Both the position numbers and the translations under genes were made by a program. Below are positions 11,488-24,300 of a stretch of 64,000 nt of DNA, one piece after another (position 1 is the first letter of the stretch; each line of letters starts with the position of its first letter). Source of the DNA: Zeugodacus cucurbitae (taxonomy: Eukaryota; Arthropoda; Insecta; Diptera; Tephritidae). Under the pieces are notes generated by a model, which ran no database searches, had not been told where the DNA came from, and saw only the letters and a list, made by a program, of their open reading frames with translations. The DNA is taken from assembly GCF_028554725.1 (NCBI RefSeq), contig NC_071668.1, positions 73,587,719-73,651,718 on the forward strand, in the 5' to 3' direction.

Positions 11488-13018
11488 AACAAGTAAGGAA
11501 AGGCTAAGTTGGGGTGCAACCGAACATTTTATACTCTCGCAATTTATTTATTTAATTTTATTAAGATAACATACAAATTAACCCATAACTTCGGCATAAA
11601 GTTTAATAGAATAACGAAAATCGTCTTATATAATTCATTTTCACCAGCAAGGTACACTATATCCAAGACGATACGCTCACTTAATTTTGCTAAGACAGCT
11701 CACATATTAACCAATACATATATGCGGAATAAAGCCCACCGTATTTTTGAAAACCTTTAATTAGGTATATGGCAGCTAGGAGAAAATACTTTTGAAAAAC
11801 CTACAATGAGGTATATGGAGATGTTATGACCCGATTTTAATAATTTTTGGAAAAGAGACACACTATTAGAAGAAAACAATTTCCTCTGAATTACATTAAA
11901 TAATCTGAGAGATTTACCCATATTTTCGGCTAAAATTTATCCTTAGGCGCTGAGTTCAACATGTTCGATATCTGGGGCATTGAAAAGTTATGATCCGTTT
12001 TCGACAAATTTTTCGCAAGTGAAGCCAGGATGATATGCACTATTTGTGTAAAGTTTTATTCCGCTATCTTCATTTGTTCCGTGTGTATATATGTATTATA
12101 AAGTGAACGAATCAGAATAATTAAAAATTGAGTTATAAGGAAAGTAGTCGTGGTTGTGAACCGATTTCGCCCATTTTTTTCCGTGTTATCAGAGTGTCAA
12201 GAAAATATTATATACCGAATTTCATTCGAATCGGTCGAGTAGTTCCTGAGATATGGTTTTGGACCCATAAGTGGACGATGCCACGCCCATTTTCCATTTT
12301 GTAAAAAAACTGAGAAAATCTGAGTACAGCTTCCTTCTGCTATTTCTTCTGCAAAATTTAGTGTTTCTGATTTTTTTCGTTAGTTAGTTAACCCAATTTT
12401 AGTAATTTTCTACCTAACCTTTGTATGGGAGGTGGGCGTGGTTATTACCGATCCGATCCGATTTCAACTATTTTCATGGTGTGTGGTGGGGTACGTAAGA
12501 GACCGACTGCAGAAAGTTTGGTTTATATAGCTTTATTGGTTTGCGAGTTAAATACAAATAACCGATTTGTGGGCGGAACCATGCCCACTTCCCCAAAAAA
12601 ATTACATCCAAATATGCCCCTTCCTAGTGGAATCCTTTATTCTAAATTTTACTGTTATAACTTCATTCATGGCTTAGTTATGGCACTTTATGTGTTTTCG
12701 GTTTTCGCCATTTTGTGGGCGTGGCAGTGGTCCGATTCCGCCCATTTTCGAACTTAATCTTCTTATGGTGCCAAGGAATATTTGTGCCAAGTTTCGTCAA
12801 GATATCTTAATTTTTACTCAAGTTACAGCTTGCACAGACGGACAGACGGACAGACAGACATCGGATTTGAACTCCACTCTTCACCCTGATCACTTTGGTA
12901 TATATCTATATATATCTATATCTATATCTAACTCGTTTAGTTTTGGGTGTTACAAACAACCGTTATGTGAACAAAACTATAATACTCTCTTTAGCAACTT
13001 TGTTGCAAGAGTATAAAA
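11488..13018 (-). mobile_element. DINE-1-like Helitron derivative, family A, copy 1 (1.5 kb)
   Basis: The segment begins aacaagtaaggaaaggctaa and ends gttgcaagagtataaaa. TATACTCTCGCAA near the start and TTGCAAGAGTATA at the end form the subterminal inverted repeat. The internal GACGGACAGACGGACAGACA block, the TTGATCA-like words and the CTTGTT-type terminus (minus strand) match the general plan of Drosophila DINE-1/INE-1 elements. Two other copies lie at 15531-16714 and 56333-57534; this one is longer and more diverged. Open frames inside it are fortuitous. Confidence 0.75.
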
Positions 13019-14140
13019 ATTATTAATATACAAAACTTTATGAGTTCTCTTCATAATTTAATAACCTTTTGTTTACCCAACTTTTATCTATAACATTTCC
13101 ATTACATCTCACGAAAAAAATTAAAAAATTAAACTCGCTGAAAATCAAAGCTTTACACTAGAATTTGTATGAGATTTACTAAATGGCGCGCTAAGCCGTT
13201 TGCTTACTATTAGTGTATGCACACAGAATATTTCTATGCGCTTGGAACTTTTACAAAATTTACACGATACCATAAACATTTATCCACAACAACAACAAGG
13301 ACAAAAGATATTGCCAACAAATTCACTAAATATCGCCAAACAACAAACTTCACTCAACCACAACAGCTACAATCACTGTGGCGGCCGCATAAAAGGCCAT
13401 ATGGGCGCGCCAAACACAAACACACAATCAAAGATAAATTTATACATACATAGGTACATACACAGCTGCAAATAATTTGACCAGAAATTTAGCTCAAATT
13501 TGCGTAAATTCGCTGAAAATGTTTTTCGTCCATACAACGGTTACATAAACATTGTTGTTTGTGTAATTACTTTTACTGACATGAATGTAGGAGTGTGTGC
13601 GTGTATATGTGCGTCTGCACAACAGATTTTGTTGCTTTGTAGCTGCGGTTATGATCATGTTTTCAGCTATTGTTGTGTCATTGCCTCGAGCTGTTATTGT
13701 GTTGGTCATTCTCAACAACCACAACAACAACTACAAGTGGTCTACTGCCGCCCACCGCCCTCTACTTTGTTTATGTTATGTATGCTATGTGTTTGTATGT
13801 ATGCTGTGTGCATAAGTGTGGTTGTGCGCAAATATGTTCGGATGTGCCGAAAATTTATATTCAAGCGCGCCAGTTAACCACATATTCAAATATTCAAAAG
13901 TTTTCATTGTTTTTAGCCAAATACATACATAAATGTGCGTTGTTGTTGCTGTTGTTTTTGTACGTTGCTAATGGTGTCAGTTTTGGTTAGTTTGCAAATG
14001 TGAAAGGGCCTGTTGGGAAAACGACGCAAAATTGTTATTTGATTTGACTTTTGAACCGCTCCATGATGGGCTTCAACTAAAAGCTAATTCTTTCCGTATC
14101 GTTCGAAAGATTTCCATTTCTTCGAATTAGCGGTGAATAT
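13019..14140. other. CA/CAA-rich intronic stretch with GC-rich patch
   Basis: No exon is seen. Contents include opa-like CAA/CAACAA runs near 13285-13370 and 13710-13735, and TATG/TGTATG words near 13780-13810. A 31-bp GC-rich patch at 13381-13411 stands out (see findings). Overlapping open frames here are products of the low-complexity repeats. Confidence 0.6.
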
Positions 14141-14890
14141 TTTTATACCCTGAACGGGGTATATTAAGTTTGTCACGAAGTTTGTAACACCCAGAAGGAA
14201 GCGTCGGAGGCCCTATAAAATGTATACATAAATGATCAGTATGTTGAACAGAGTCGATTTAGCCATGTCCGTCCGTCTGTCTGTCTGTATATATATGAAC
14301 TAGTCCTTCAGTTTTTTAAATATCGTTTTGAAATTTTTCAGATGCTATTTTTTCTTCAAGAATCTGCTCATTTGTCGGAACTGCCGATATCGGACCACTA
14401 TATCATATAGCTGCCATACAAACTGAACGATCGGAATCAAGCGCTTGTATGGAAAACTTCCGCATTTTACTACACATCTTCACGAAATTTGGTGTGAGTT
14501 GGTGCTATTAGAAATAATTTAATCTCCGAAAAAATTGTTCAGATCGGTTCACTATAGCATATAGTTGCCATACAAACCGAACGATCGTAATCAATGGCTT
14601 GTATGGAAAATTTCGCATTTGACGTGGTATCTTAACGAAATTTGACATGGATTACTGCTTAAGGTAATAATAAGGTAATAATATAATAATTGTTCAGATC
14701 GGTTAACTAGATAACCTTAATGTTTCTAGTAAACAACCCGGCTAAAAAGAATTAGTAAAATGTTTCCTTTTTTTACTTACTTTTTCTCACGTCTTTAGAT
14801 TTGCTTAAACACATAGTTGCTAAAAAAAATGCACCCGTGAAGGGTATATTAGCTTCGGTACAGCCGAAGTTAACGTTTTTTTTTCTTATT
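14141..14890 (+). mobile_element. DINE-1-like Helitron derivative, family B, copy 1
   Basis: The 5' end ttttataccctgaacggggt is a short hairpin like that of Drosophila DINE-1. A CCGTCCGTCTGTCTGTCTG block follows, then about two units of the repeated core (atatagctgccatacaaac...gatcggaatcaa). The 3' end carries the hairpin CTTCGGTACAGCCGAAG followed by ttaacg and a T-rich tail. Two relatives are at 27662 and 30302. It is non-autonomous, with no Rep/helicase. Confidence 0.85.
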
Positions 14891-15395
14891 TTGTATTCAA
14901 AATAAGTACTTAAACGAAATTACTAGTAGTAAAATCGAATCTAGTACTAAAATATAGTATGTTCTAAATTTAGTAGAAATCAAATCTTTATTAAATCCAC
15001 AAGTGCTAAAATCTATTACTAGTACTAAAAGTCAATATGTAAACCCATTAGTATTAAATTCTGATATAGTACTAAATACCAATATTTACTAATATACTAC
15101 TACTAAAATTCAATCTGTACTAAATATACTAGAAATCCTATCTTTATTAAATCTACTACTACTAAAATCTAATCTTTGCTGCATTTACTAATACATATTC
15201 TAAAATGTACTTAATCTACTAGTACTAAAATTCAATATGTACTAAATCTAATAGTGCTAAAATTCATTCTGCGCCAAATCCTCCAGAAATCCTATGTTTC
15301 TTCCATTCACTAGTACTAAAATCTAATATGTACTAAATTTACTAATACTAAAATAATGCTTACTAACTCCCAATCTGTACTAAATAAGAGACAAT
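14891..15395. repeat. Degenerate ACTAAAAT/TACTAAAT minisatellite
   Basis: Roughly 500 bp is made of imperfect repeats of the type actaaaatctaatatgtac and taaatctactagtac, with a loose period of some 30-40 bp. It starts at the T-rich 3' end of the family B DINE-like element and stops just before the family A element at 15531. The element may have seeded the repeat. Confidence 0.7.
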
Positions 15396-15530
15396 TCCAT
15401 GTTAGTGTTTTTCTTTTCGTCGAATCATTTAGCACTGGGCTTTATAAATACAATTGATGCCATCTAAATAATTCACAATGTGCTCTCAATCTCAATCAAC
15501 TTTTAAGACCGGAAATAGTACTAAAATTTT

Positions 15531-16714
15531 TTTATACTCTCGCAACAAAGTTCCTACGAGAGTATTATAGTTTTGTCCACATAACGGTTGGTTGTAAGTC
15601 CTAAAACTAAACGAGTTAGATATAGGGTTATATATATCAAAATGATCAGGATGACGAGAAAAGTTCAAATCCGGATGTCTGTCTGTCCGTCCGTCCGTGC
15701 AAGCTGTAACTTGAGTAAAAATTGAGATATCTTAATGAAACTTGGAACACGTGTTCCTTGGCACCATAATCATAATCGGACCACTGCCACGCCCACAAAA
15801 TGGCGAAAACCGAAAACACTTAAAGTGCCATAACTAAGCCATAAATAAAGCTATGGAAATAAAAATTAGTACGAAGGATTGTACTATGAAGAGGCATATT
15901 TGGATGTAATTTTTTTGGGGAAGTGGGCGTGGCCCCGCCCCCAAATAGTCTTTTTGTATATATCTCGCAAACTAATAGAGCTATATAAACCAAACTTTCT
16001 GCATTCGTTTTTTTTAGCCATTTCCTTATACAGTCCAAAAATTACAGAAATCGGATAATAACCACGCCCCCCTCCCATACAAAGGTTAGGTTGAAAATTA
16101 CTAAAAGTGGGTTAGCTCACTAACAAAAAACGTCAGAAACACTAAATTTCACATAGAAAATGGCAGACAGAAGCTACACTCAGTTTTTTTTACAAAATGG
16201 AAAATGGGCTTGGCGTCGCCCACTTATGGGTCAAAAACCATATCTCAGGAACTACTCGACCGATTTGAATGAAACTTGGTTTGTAATAGTTTCCTTACAT
16301 CCCAATGATATGTCGTGAAAATAGGCCAAATCGCTTCACAACCACGCCTACTTCCTATATACCAGAACTTTGAAGACGATCTGAATCGTTAACTTTACAA
16401 TATATAAAGTAAGCACTAGTGAAGATATCGATGCAGAACTTTGCACAAATACTACGTTTATAGTGTGGCAGCCCCATTCTAAAAATCACCGAAATCGGAC
16501 CATAGGTTGTCAAGGCCCCATATATCGAACATGAGGACCTCGGTACTTGTAACCTAATATTAGGGTTTCCAACTTTCAATGGACTTTATACAATATATAT
16601 GACGAATATGTGGGTCAAATTGTGTATTTTATAATACTAATAAAGTTAAATAAATAAATTGCGAGAGTATAAAATGTTCGGTTACACCCGAACTTAGCCC
16701 TTCCTTACTTGTTA
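15531..16714 (+). mobile_element. DINE-1-like Helitron derivative, family A, copy 2 (1.2 kb)
   Basis: It begins tttatactctcgcaacaaag and ends with tcggttacacccgaac (hairpin TTCGG...CCGAA on the other strand), then cttagcccttccttacttgt. Internal blocks include ctgtctgtccgtccgtccgt and the GC-rich gggcgtggccccgcccc. It is opposite in orientation to the copies at 11488 and 56333 and very similar to the latter. Confidence 0.8.
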
Positions 16715-17474
16715 AAACTTACCCCGAATGCCGAATAGAAAATATAAAACCCGAACAAAGTTTAACGACCTATGGACTCAATTGACCCACATATAAGAAT
16801 AGACTCTAAGGTTAAGCAAACAAATTTGTAAAAATAATACCGTACTAAATTGTTCGGCCAGATTTTATTTCTAACATGGCTACCTAGGAAGAACAAACAC
16901 AACTCAACAAGCACATGTTTACTTTTCAAGCGCTAAATGACTAAGTAACTAGTTCCCAATCGACCCCTAATCTTCAATGTGTAACAAGCAAATGACTTTC
17001 AATCGAAATGTCACATTTTGCCTACAAGCTTACTATTATCATTAAAAGACTATATGCTATAAGTATATATGTAAAAATTGTAACGTATTTATGCCCTTGA
17101 ATGTGTTTTGTATGTTTAACGTGGGTGTTGATGTTGCCAAAGTTGTGCGACATGACACAATTACAACTATGCCAGCATATTTATCACTAACGAATATCGG
17201 GCGGTTGGGATGTTGGTTTTGGCGTAAAAATGCACTATAAAATTCAAGGGATGTTTTCATAGAGCTGAGTCTAAATTAGTCTAATAGAGACTAGATTTTA
17301 TTTTGTTTATTTTATAAGTAAGCTGATATCCGCCAGAGTTCCAAAAGGTTAAATGAGAAAATTAGCAAGTTAACCAATTCAGAATGGAAAGATAAGTGTG
17401 TTTACTTTCATGATTCACCTTTTAGATATTGGTTTAATCAATGTAATATTTTAGCTTATTCGAAATTGTAGCAT
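16715..17474. other. Non-coding intronic sequence
   Basis: AT-rich unique-looking sequence with no supported gene or recognised repeat. The minus-strand frame at 17057-17260 has no recognisable domain. Confidence 0.5.
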
Positions 17475-18712
17475 ACCCTTCTTCTTCTTCTTAACTGGCG
17501 TAGAAACCGCTTACGCGGTTATAGCCGAGTCCACAACAGTGCGCCACGCATCTCTCCTTTTGGCGGTTTGGCGCCAATTGGTAATACCAAGTGAAGACAG
17601 GTCCTTCTCCACCTGGTCCTTCCAACGGAGCGGAGGTCTCCCTCTTCCTCGGCTTCCACCAGCGGGTACTGCATCGAAAACTTTCAGAGCTGGGGCACTT
17701 TCATCCATTCGAACAACATGACCCAGCCAGCGTAGCCGCTGTCTTTTTATTCGCTGGACTATGTCTATGTCGTCGAACAACACATACAGCTCATCATTCC
17801 ATCTTCTGCGGTATTCGCCGTTGCCAATGTTTAAGGGACCGTAAATCTTCCGCAAAACCTTTCTCTCGAAAACTCCTAGTGCCGTCTCATCGGATGTTGA
17901 CACCGTCCACGCTTCTGCACCATAAAGTAGGACGGGAATAATGAGGGACTTGTAGAGTTTAGTTTTTGTTCGTCGAGAGAGGACTTTACTTTTCAATTGC
18001 CTACTCAGTCCATAGTAGCACCTGTTGGCAAGAGTGATTCTGCGTTGGATTTCAAGGCTGACATTATTATCGGTGTTAATGTTGGTTCCTAGGTATACGA
18101 AATTATCTACAACTTCAAAGTTATGACTGTCAACAGTGACGTGGGAGCCAAGACGCGAATGCGCTGACTGTTTGTTTGATGACAGGAGATATTTCGTCTT
18201 GTCCTCGTTCACCACCAGACCCATTCGCTTCGCTTCCTTATCCAGGCGGGAAAAAGCAGAACTAACGGCGCGGGTGTTGTTTCCGATGATATCAATATCG
18301 TCGGCGTACGCCAGGAGCTGTACACTCTTGTAGAAGATTGTACCTTCTCTATTTAGCTCTGCAGCTCTTATAATTTTCTCCAGCATCAAGTTAAAGAAGT
18401 CGCACGATAGCGAGTCACCTTGTCTGAAACCTCTTTTGGTATCGAACGGCTCGGAGAGGTCCTTCCCGATCCTGACGGAGCTTTTGGTGTTGCTCAACGT
18501 CAACTTACACAGCCGTATTAGTTTTGCGGGGATACCAAATTCAGACATCGCGGCATAAAGGCAGCTCCTTTTCGTGCTGTCGAAAGCAGCTTTAAAGTCG
18601 ACAAATAGATGGTGTGTGTCGATCCTTTTTTCACGGGTCTTCTCCAAGATTTGGCGCATGGTGAATATCTGGTCAGTTGTTGATTTTCCAGGTCTAAAGC
18701 CACATTGATAAG
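17475..18712 (-). mobile_element. RTE-type non-LTR retrotransposon, 5'-truncated copy 2
   Basis: The minus-strand element is truncated just upstream of the QCGFRPGKS region of the reverse transcriptase. Its 3' end has a short (AAG)n tail (cttcttcttcttc on the + strand at 17479-17491), again typical of RTE elements. It lies antisense to the host gene inside its intron. Copy 1 (2674-3560) has a different 3' tail (AT)n, so the two are independent insertions. Confidence 0.9.
17511..18712 (-). pseudogene. RTE reverse transcriptase, C-terminal two-thirds, open frame
   Basis: The frame is open from the truncation to the stop at 17511, about 400 codons. An internal Met at 18659 gives 382 codons but is not the native start. 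Visible motifs, in order: GFRPGKSTTDQ, FVDFKAAFDS (RT motif with the first catalytic Asp), GFRQGDSLSC, LAYADDIDIIG (catalytic YADD), YLGTNI, YGAEAWT, LGHVVRM, GRGRPPLRW. The apurinic endonuclease and RT motifs 0-1 are missing. The lack of stops or frameshifts points to a fairly recent insertion, but it is inactive by truncation. Confidence 0.9.
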
Positions 18713-20639
18713 GTGGATATTAATAGGCGGATATTAATATATTCTTTTATGTTTATTTTATTACATTTCTCGAATCTTATATGAATTTCTGAAACCGGTA
18801 ATGGTTAAATATATTACAATACATTATATATTTACATATATGTAATTTTGCCATAAATAAAGCGATATATTCTTGAATATATGTATAATAGTTTCCTAAA
18901 ATAGCTGCACTCAAAAAAAAAAAAAAAATTGAGTACCTCGGAACTCTCATATTCTTTGAAGAGTTTATTTGCTATTATTAGAAAGGCTCAATTCTTTATT
19001 TTATTTTTCTCCCATTACGCAACATAAGATCCCTCTCACATCTAAAACACCACTACTACTATACTAATCCGCAGTAAGCCTCTTACAGTGCCACGCACCA
19101 AACTGCCTTTGTAACTACAGGCGACTGAGGGCACAGCGTACGCACTCATTAACTGTTATCACATTACATTATTATTATTTAAAACAATAAATTACGAAAT
19201 TAAAATCTGCAAACTAGGCTGGCGGCTTTTGTGGCACAACGCCTAAAATCACACACCATAAAATTAAATTTACAACCACAAGTGATATAAACGAATGGAT
19301 GGGCACATATACGAGCTTACAAACACAAATAAACGAGTGTTAATTTGTATATATGCTGGCACAATCTTTCAATTATCAAATTAGTACTAATTAAATTACA
19401 CCAACAAGCAACAACAGTCACTAATAAATATACACTTTTCGAGTTGAGTAATGAAGCAACCGCCGACTCAACCAAGCATACGAGTAAATGAGTGGAAAGT
19501 ATGCACACATACCCACACTTAGAAGATTTATTAACTGTATAGTAATGTGGAAATTGTTTGGAAGCAAGCTGCAACAGCGAAGTAACTAAAGTTTCGCGCA
19601 TTTTCCCAACCATAGGCAATTATTTAGAGCAATGCCACAATTAATTTACGCAAGCAGTAATTCACTCGCACAAACACACACAGACAAACACATGGATGCT
19701 GAAACCTTGAACTTAATTTATTTCTAGGCCACAAAACTACACACATCTAAAAATACATAGGAAGCATAGGCGTCGTAGCTTGAATCGATTTTGTGCCAAG
19801 ATTTACGCACTCAACACTAATGAAGTGCTAGGCGTCTTCTTCCACCTACACACACATGCTTGAATAAGCATGAATTCTAGGAAATCGTCTATTTTGGCAG
19901 CGGCAGTCATTAGCGTCACAATCTAATAATAAAAAGAACAAGCTTTATGTAAATGCAACAAAAGCTTAAGAAATTAAGCCAGAGAGCAACAGCGACAGTG
20001 ACCACCTTTTCTCTTTTCTTTATGCTTAACTATTTACAAGCAACTTAATCGTTGTTCCGCTGCTTATTTTGTGTATTGCAAATTGCTTTATTATTGGCAG
20101 ATTTGGTGGAACTTATTTGTTGTTTGTATGTATATATGTAATACAGTGCTTCCGAGAATCATCAGCCTAAGTTGGCACTGAACCTGACGGCAACAACAAC
20201 GCTATCTATTGTACAGAATACATACGAAGAAGTCAAAAAAAAAAAAAATAGAAACAAAATCTAATCCTCTGAGCTTTACAAAAAATACTACAATGGCGCC
20301 ACCTAAGCTGTCTAAGCTGTTACACAACACTTAGCTTGGAGACGTTGCTACTATTTGGTAATTTTTTTGTGTAGTAATATGAGTAACAAAATAAAATACC
20401 TTCAACTTGAAACATTTGAAGTGAATAAGGTAATACTTTAAAACACTAGAAAAAGTAAATCGAATAGAATCATCGTAATTTAAACTCCTTTTGAAAAGGT
20501 TCTTCGGTTTTAAATTTTAAGTAAAAATTCCTAAAGGTCATATGACCAATAAATGATCAATTTATGCTGCTAAAAAATCAGACTCCCCAGAATTATTTAA
20601 GGATAGCGATATACGGAACCTCTCTATTCAGCAGTAGAC
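18713..20639. other. Non-coding intronic sequence
   Basis: Nothing gene-like is seen. It has short A-runs (18910-18930, 20230-20250) and CA-rich words. The minus-strand frame at 19317-19619 shows no domain or splice support. Confidence 0.5.
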
Positions 20640-21110
20640 AATACATTCCACAAGGTAAAGTGCAATTATTACCATGAGCTCGCTGAATTTGGGATTAAAA
20701 CTAGTTAAGGAGTGTCTAAGATCATTATCGTCAAGCTATTTCACTAGACTTGTTTGGGTGTGTCCGGGTCACATCGCTTGGAATTGCAGAGCTGATGAGC
20801 TCGCACAAAAGGATACTCGTGTTCCTAATACAGCAGGCTAGGAACGAGCCGGGGCTCCGTTATCCTCTTGTGATTTAGCGCTGGATCAATGGAACTCCCG
20901 TGAGTATTCCAAAACGTGCTTGGTTGCTAGATCCTTTTGGCCCATATTTAAACGCAAGAGGTCGGGCAGCACCGCAATAGTGGCAGTACTCAATGCACTG
21001 AGGAATAGGCATGGTCTGAAGGAAACAGGTCCTAGTTATATGAAGGAAGGTTAGGTGAAAACATTAAGCCATTTAGCGTTCGAAGGACTAAGATTAAAAC
21101 TTCTCGGTAG
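20640..21110 (+). pseudogene. RNase H-bearing non-LTR retrotransposon, C-terminal remnant 2
   Basis: At 20758-20815 the + strand reads CPGHIAWNCRADELAQKD, a clear retrotransposon RNase H motif. A stop then interrupts it. Further on come SCDLALDQWN, SREYSKTCLVARSFW and VLNALRNRHGLKETG, resembling the segment between RNase H and the terminal zinc knuckle of I/R1-group elements. Several stops and frame changes show it is dead. It is the same type as the fragments at 7040 and 60520. Confidence 0.7.
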
Positions 21111-21349
21111 CTACAACTTTGGCGGTACCAAGCGAACTAGCTGGAATTTATGATAGACTCAAAACGCGTCTGCGATATAAAACTATAAACTTTGGGTCAT
21201 CACAATGCCCCGTCGCCTTTTGTTGTTCAAGTGGGACCCTTCATGGCACTTGCCGTGAGTGTCAGGTCATAATAGTCAGCGTGAAATCTGAACTCTTGAT
21301 TTCAAATTAGAGATCAGCTGCTACAGCTCCATACAGGCCGAACGAGAAA

Positions 21350-24300
21350 TGGGATTTGTCAGAAATTTTTGACCTCTTTCTCACCAATTACAAGACAATC
21401 GAAAAAAAATATTGAAATGTTACTTTAATTCAACTTAAAGCATTTCTTTTAGATATAACAACTGTATCTTCTTCTGCTACTCTTTCCCAACATTTAAGTG
21501 TCTACAATCGTTTATGTTTATCGTCAATTGTCCATTATCAATGGTTTAAAGTAGTACATATATATATACTGCTATATAACTGGTGTATACATATATATAA
21601 CTGGTGTCTAACCAGTAACAGTAATGCATTTATTTCCAAGCACATTTTCCTTGTATCGCTTATCTCTCAATAAAATGTCGAATAGCTGATTGCGAAAGCG
21701 TCTTAAAGAATTAGTTGAGTGATTTACCAGTAATTTGTTACTTCCCACGTCTGAACTGTTTTCGCGAGACAAGTGACACCGAGGAACAAACAAATGAATC
21801 GCCGCCTTCAAGCATAGCGAACAAGCAATAAAAAGTTCAAAGCGAATTCGCATAACTGTAAGCGACTGTGGCCACTCCACCGCGCCGTTTATTACAAATT
21901 TATTGAGAAATCTCTTAACCCAAATTGGCCTGCAGCAAATTCTAACGCCTTTTTAAGTCATAGCTTATGGCTGTCTCGCTACAAAAACAAAATTTACGCA
22001 CAATACATATTTATTCTTAAAATATTTGGCCGCTTTAAGGTTGCGTGGGCAGATTTGCTGCTTTTTATGGTGCTTCCTAAGCGTTTTTGCCTTTCAAGTG
22101 AGCTTTGCATAACAATTAACTGTGCGTGGTGCTTTTGTATTGAATATTATGCCTTGTGAAAGGCATGTGTCGGTGTGCTTGTGCCTTTGTGTGGGATGAA
22201 ATATATGTCTATAAGTTTTAAGGGTAATTAGCGAAAATTAATGGCAAACAACATTTGTCCAGCATTTTAATCATTTTGCATTATACAAAGTAAATTGTGA
22301 CAGTCGACCATCCCGGCGTATACGTCTTATTTATAGTTTTAAGTTGACATTATTTTATTGCCTTCGTTGTTAAAGTTTGGCGATTAAAAGAAGGAAGTTG
22401 TTTAAATCAAAGAATATTAATTGGGCTGTCAATTTGAAGGACGATTTCAATACAGCTGCTTAATCAAGAATTTGAATCGAAAAAAGTGGTGTAATAATGG
22501 ATTTAAATTTAGTATACCTTTTATATATATATGTATATTAGGGTGGGTATGAAATATAGTAGTAATAATATACTGAATATAATTTTAAACCCGATTTTCT
22601 AAACATTAATTACATGGCTATCAAGTAAGGTAAATAAAAAAACAGGGTTGCCACCTAATTAAGAATGTTGTTAATATAATTTATAATAGATAGTTTCGCT
22701 AAAAAGTCATATTAGAATTAAAAAAATGTATTTTTGAAATAGGGTTGCCAATTAAAAATAAAAAAAATTTAAAAACAAATGCACCGTATTTGAAACACAA
22801 TATAAACCAAAAATAATGTTTATATTAACCATAATATGCCTCTAAGGCTTATTCGAACAAAGGTAGATAATAAGGTTTACCAGATAAGAATTAGGTTTGC
22901 CATATTAATTAGCGGGAAATTTATTAAAGACAATTTCTTCCTCCAACGATGGTAGTTTCATCTAGAATTAAGTTAATGATATATCGGACATTTTTTCATT
23001 CGCTTAAAAACCAATTTATTGACACATTTTAGAAACAAAGCTACTATTTAAATAATTTGAAAAAAGAATATTTACTTAACTAACGCCTAGTAGGTACCCT
23101 CACTTCCCTTAACACTCCCAACTGCGTCTTTAATGATTGTATCCTGTCAATATTCCTGCCACAATTCGCACTTAATATAATGAGTGAGATGAAAAAGCAG
23201 AAGGCAAACACAAACCACTTCACGACACATTTCATTAACTTCCCCACAACTCCGCCCACTATATGAACAGGATGGATGGTATGTATGAGTATGACGTCAA
23301 CAGTATCGTTCTTATGCAATTTCCTCATTTCCGTTTCTTTTTTTGCCTGCCTTTTCCGCTCATTTCCGCTAACGTTATGCTAATTAAGTGCTGACGTGGT
23401 GAATGTTAACACTTATTATTGTCAATTTTTGACAGCCAACTGTCCAAAAGACCAAAATTACTTAATTAACGAAAACCAACAACAAAAATAAAAGCGTTTA
23501 AAACTACTCCCTCACTCACTTGCCCCAAAATCACAAAGTAACTAATACAAAAGGACACGTGGGTGGGTGCTTAGACACGCTTTGATAATTTGGCTTCGCA
23601 TTTTGTGCTGAACTGTTGATTGTTCATTTTCTTTCACAAAGTATGCGCTAAGTAGCTGAAAATGGCAAGACAAAAGCGCATGCACAAAAATAATTAGCCA
23701 CAAAAGCACCAAATCAGCAGCTACTTCGCGGTGCGATGTGGTAATACACAATGAATACAATCAGTGTGGCATCTCGATGTGGGTATTTGTCACCTAATTA
23801 AAACTATGCGGGAATTATTTTAATTAATAAGGAATCAGCAACTAATAATTACTGGGAGAAGTGTGGTAATTATAGGCTCAGCATTGTTGAGAAATTTTTA
23901 TTTAAAGCTTTATTAAAGGAACAATGAATGATTTTATTCAATACTGAAGAATACTGAAGAAGAGCGGCGAATTTTCAAAACCAAACAATACAGGAATAAA
24001 CATTTTGTGTAGAATAGTTCGATTTTAATTATGGTTATATATAGTCTTAAGCTGCTTAAGAAACCTTCGTCAAGGCAGCTGAAAACATCTATTTTTTGTG
24101 ACTTAAGCTATCATTGTTGTGCTGCAGAGCTATGGCTTTGAAAGTTTTGTGAATTTTATGAAAAATTATTCTACGAACCCTGATTCAAGTATTTTACAAA
24201 AGCTGCGAAGGTTGTTTGAAATCATTCTCTTTGACTTCGAAGGCAATAACTTTAACTTAAAGCTATAAATAAAACGTCGGGATGACCAACTGTCACAATT

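Noticed and set aside
12425..13016. Overlapping 108-110 codon + strand frames (similar ones at 15820-16078 and 57025-57424)
   Set aside because: They recur in each family A DINE-like element in different states of decay and carry no domain; they reflect repeat sequence, not a gene.
13200..13990. Long Gln/Asn/His- or Cys/Val-rich frames on both strands
   Set aside because: Products of CAA/TTG and TATG microsatellite sequence without splice or domain support.
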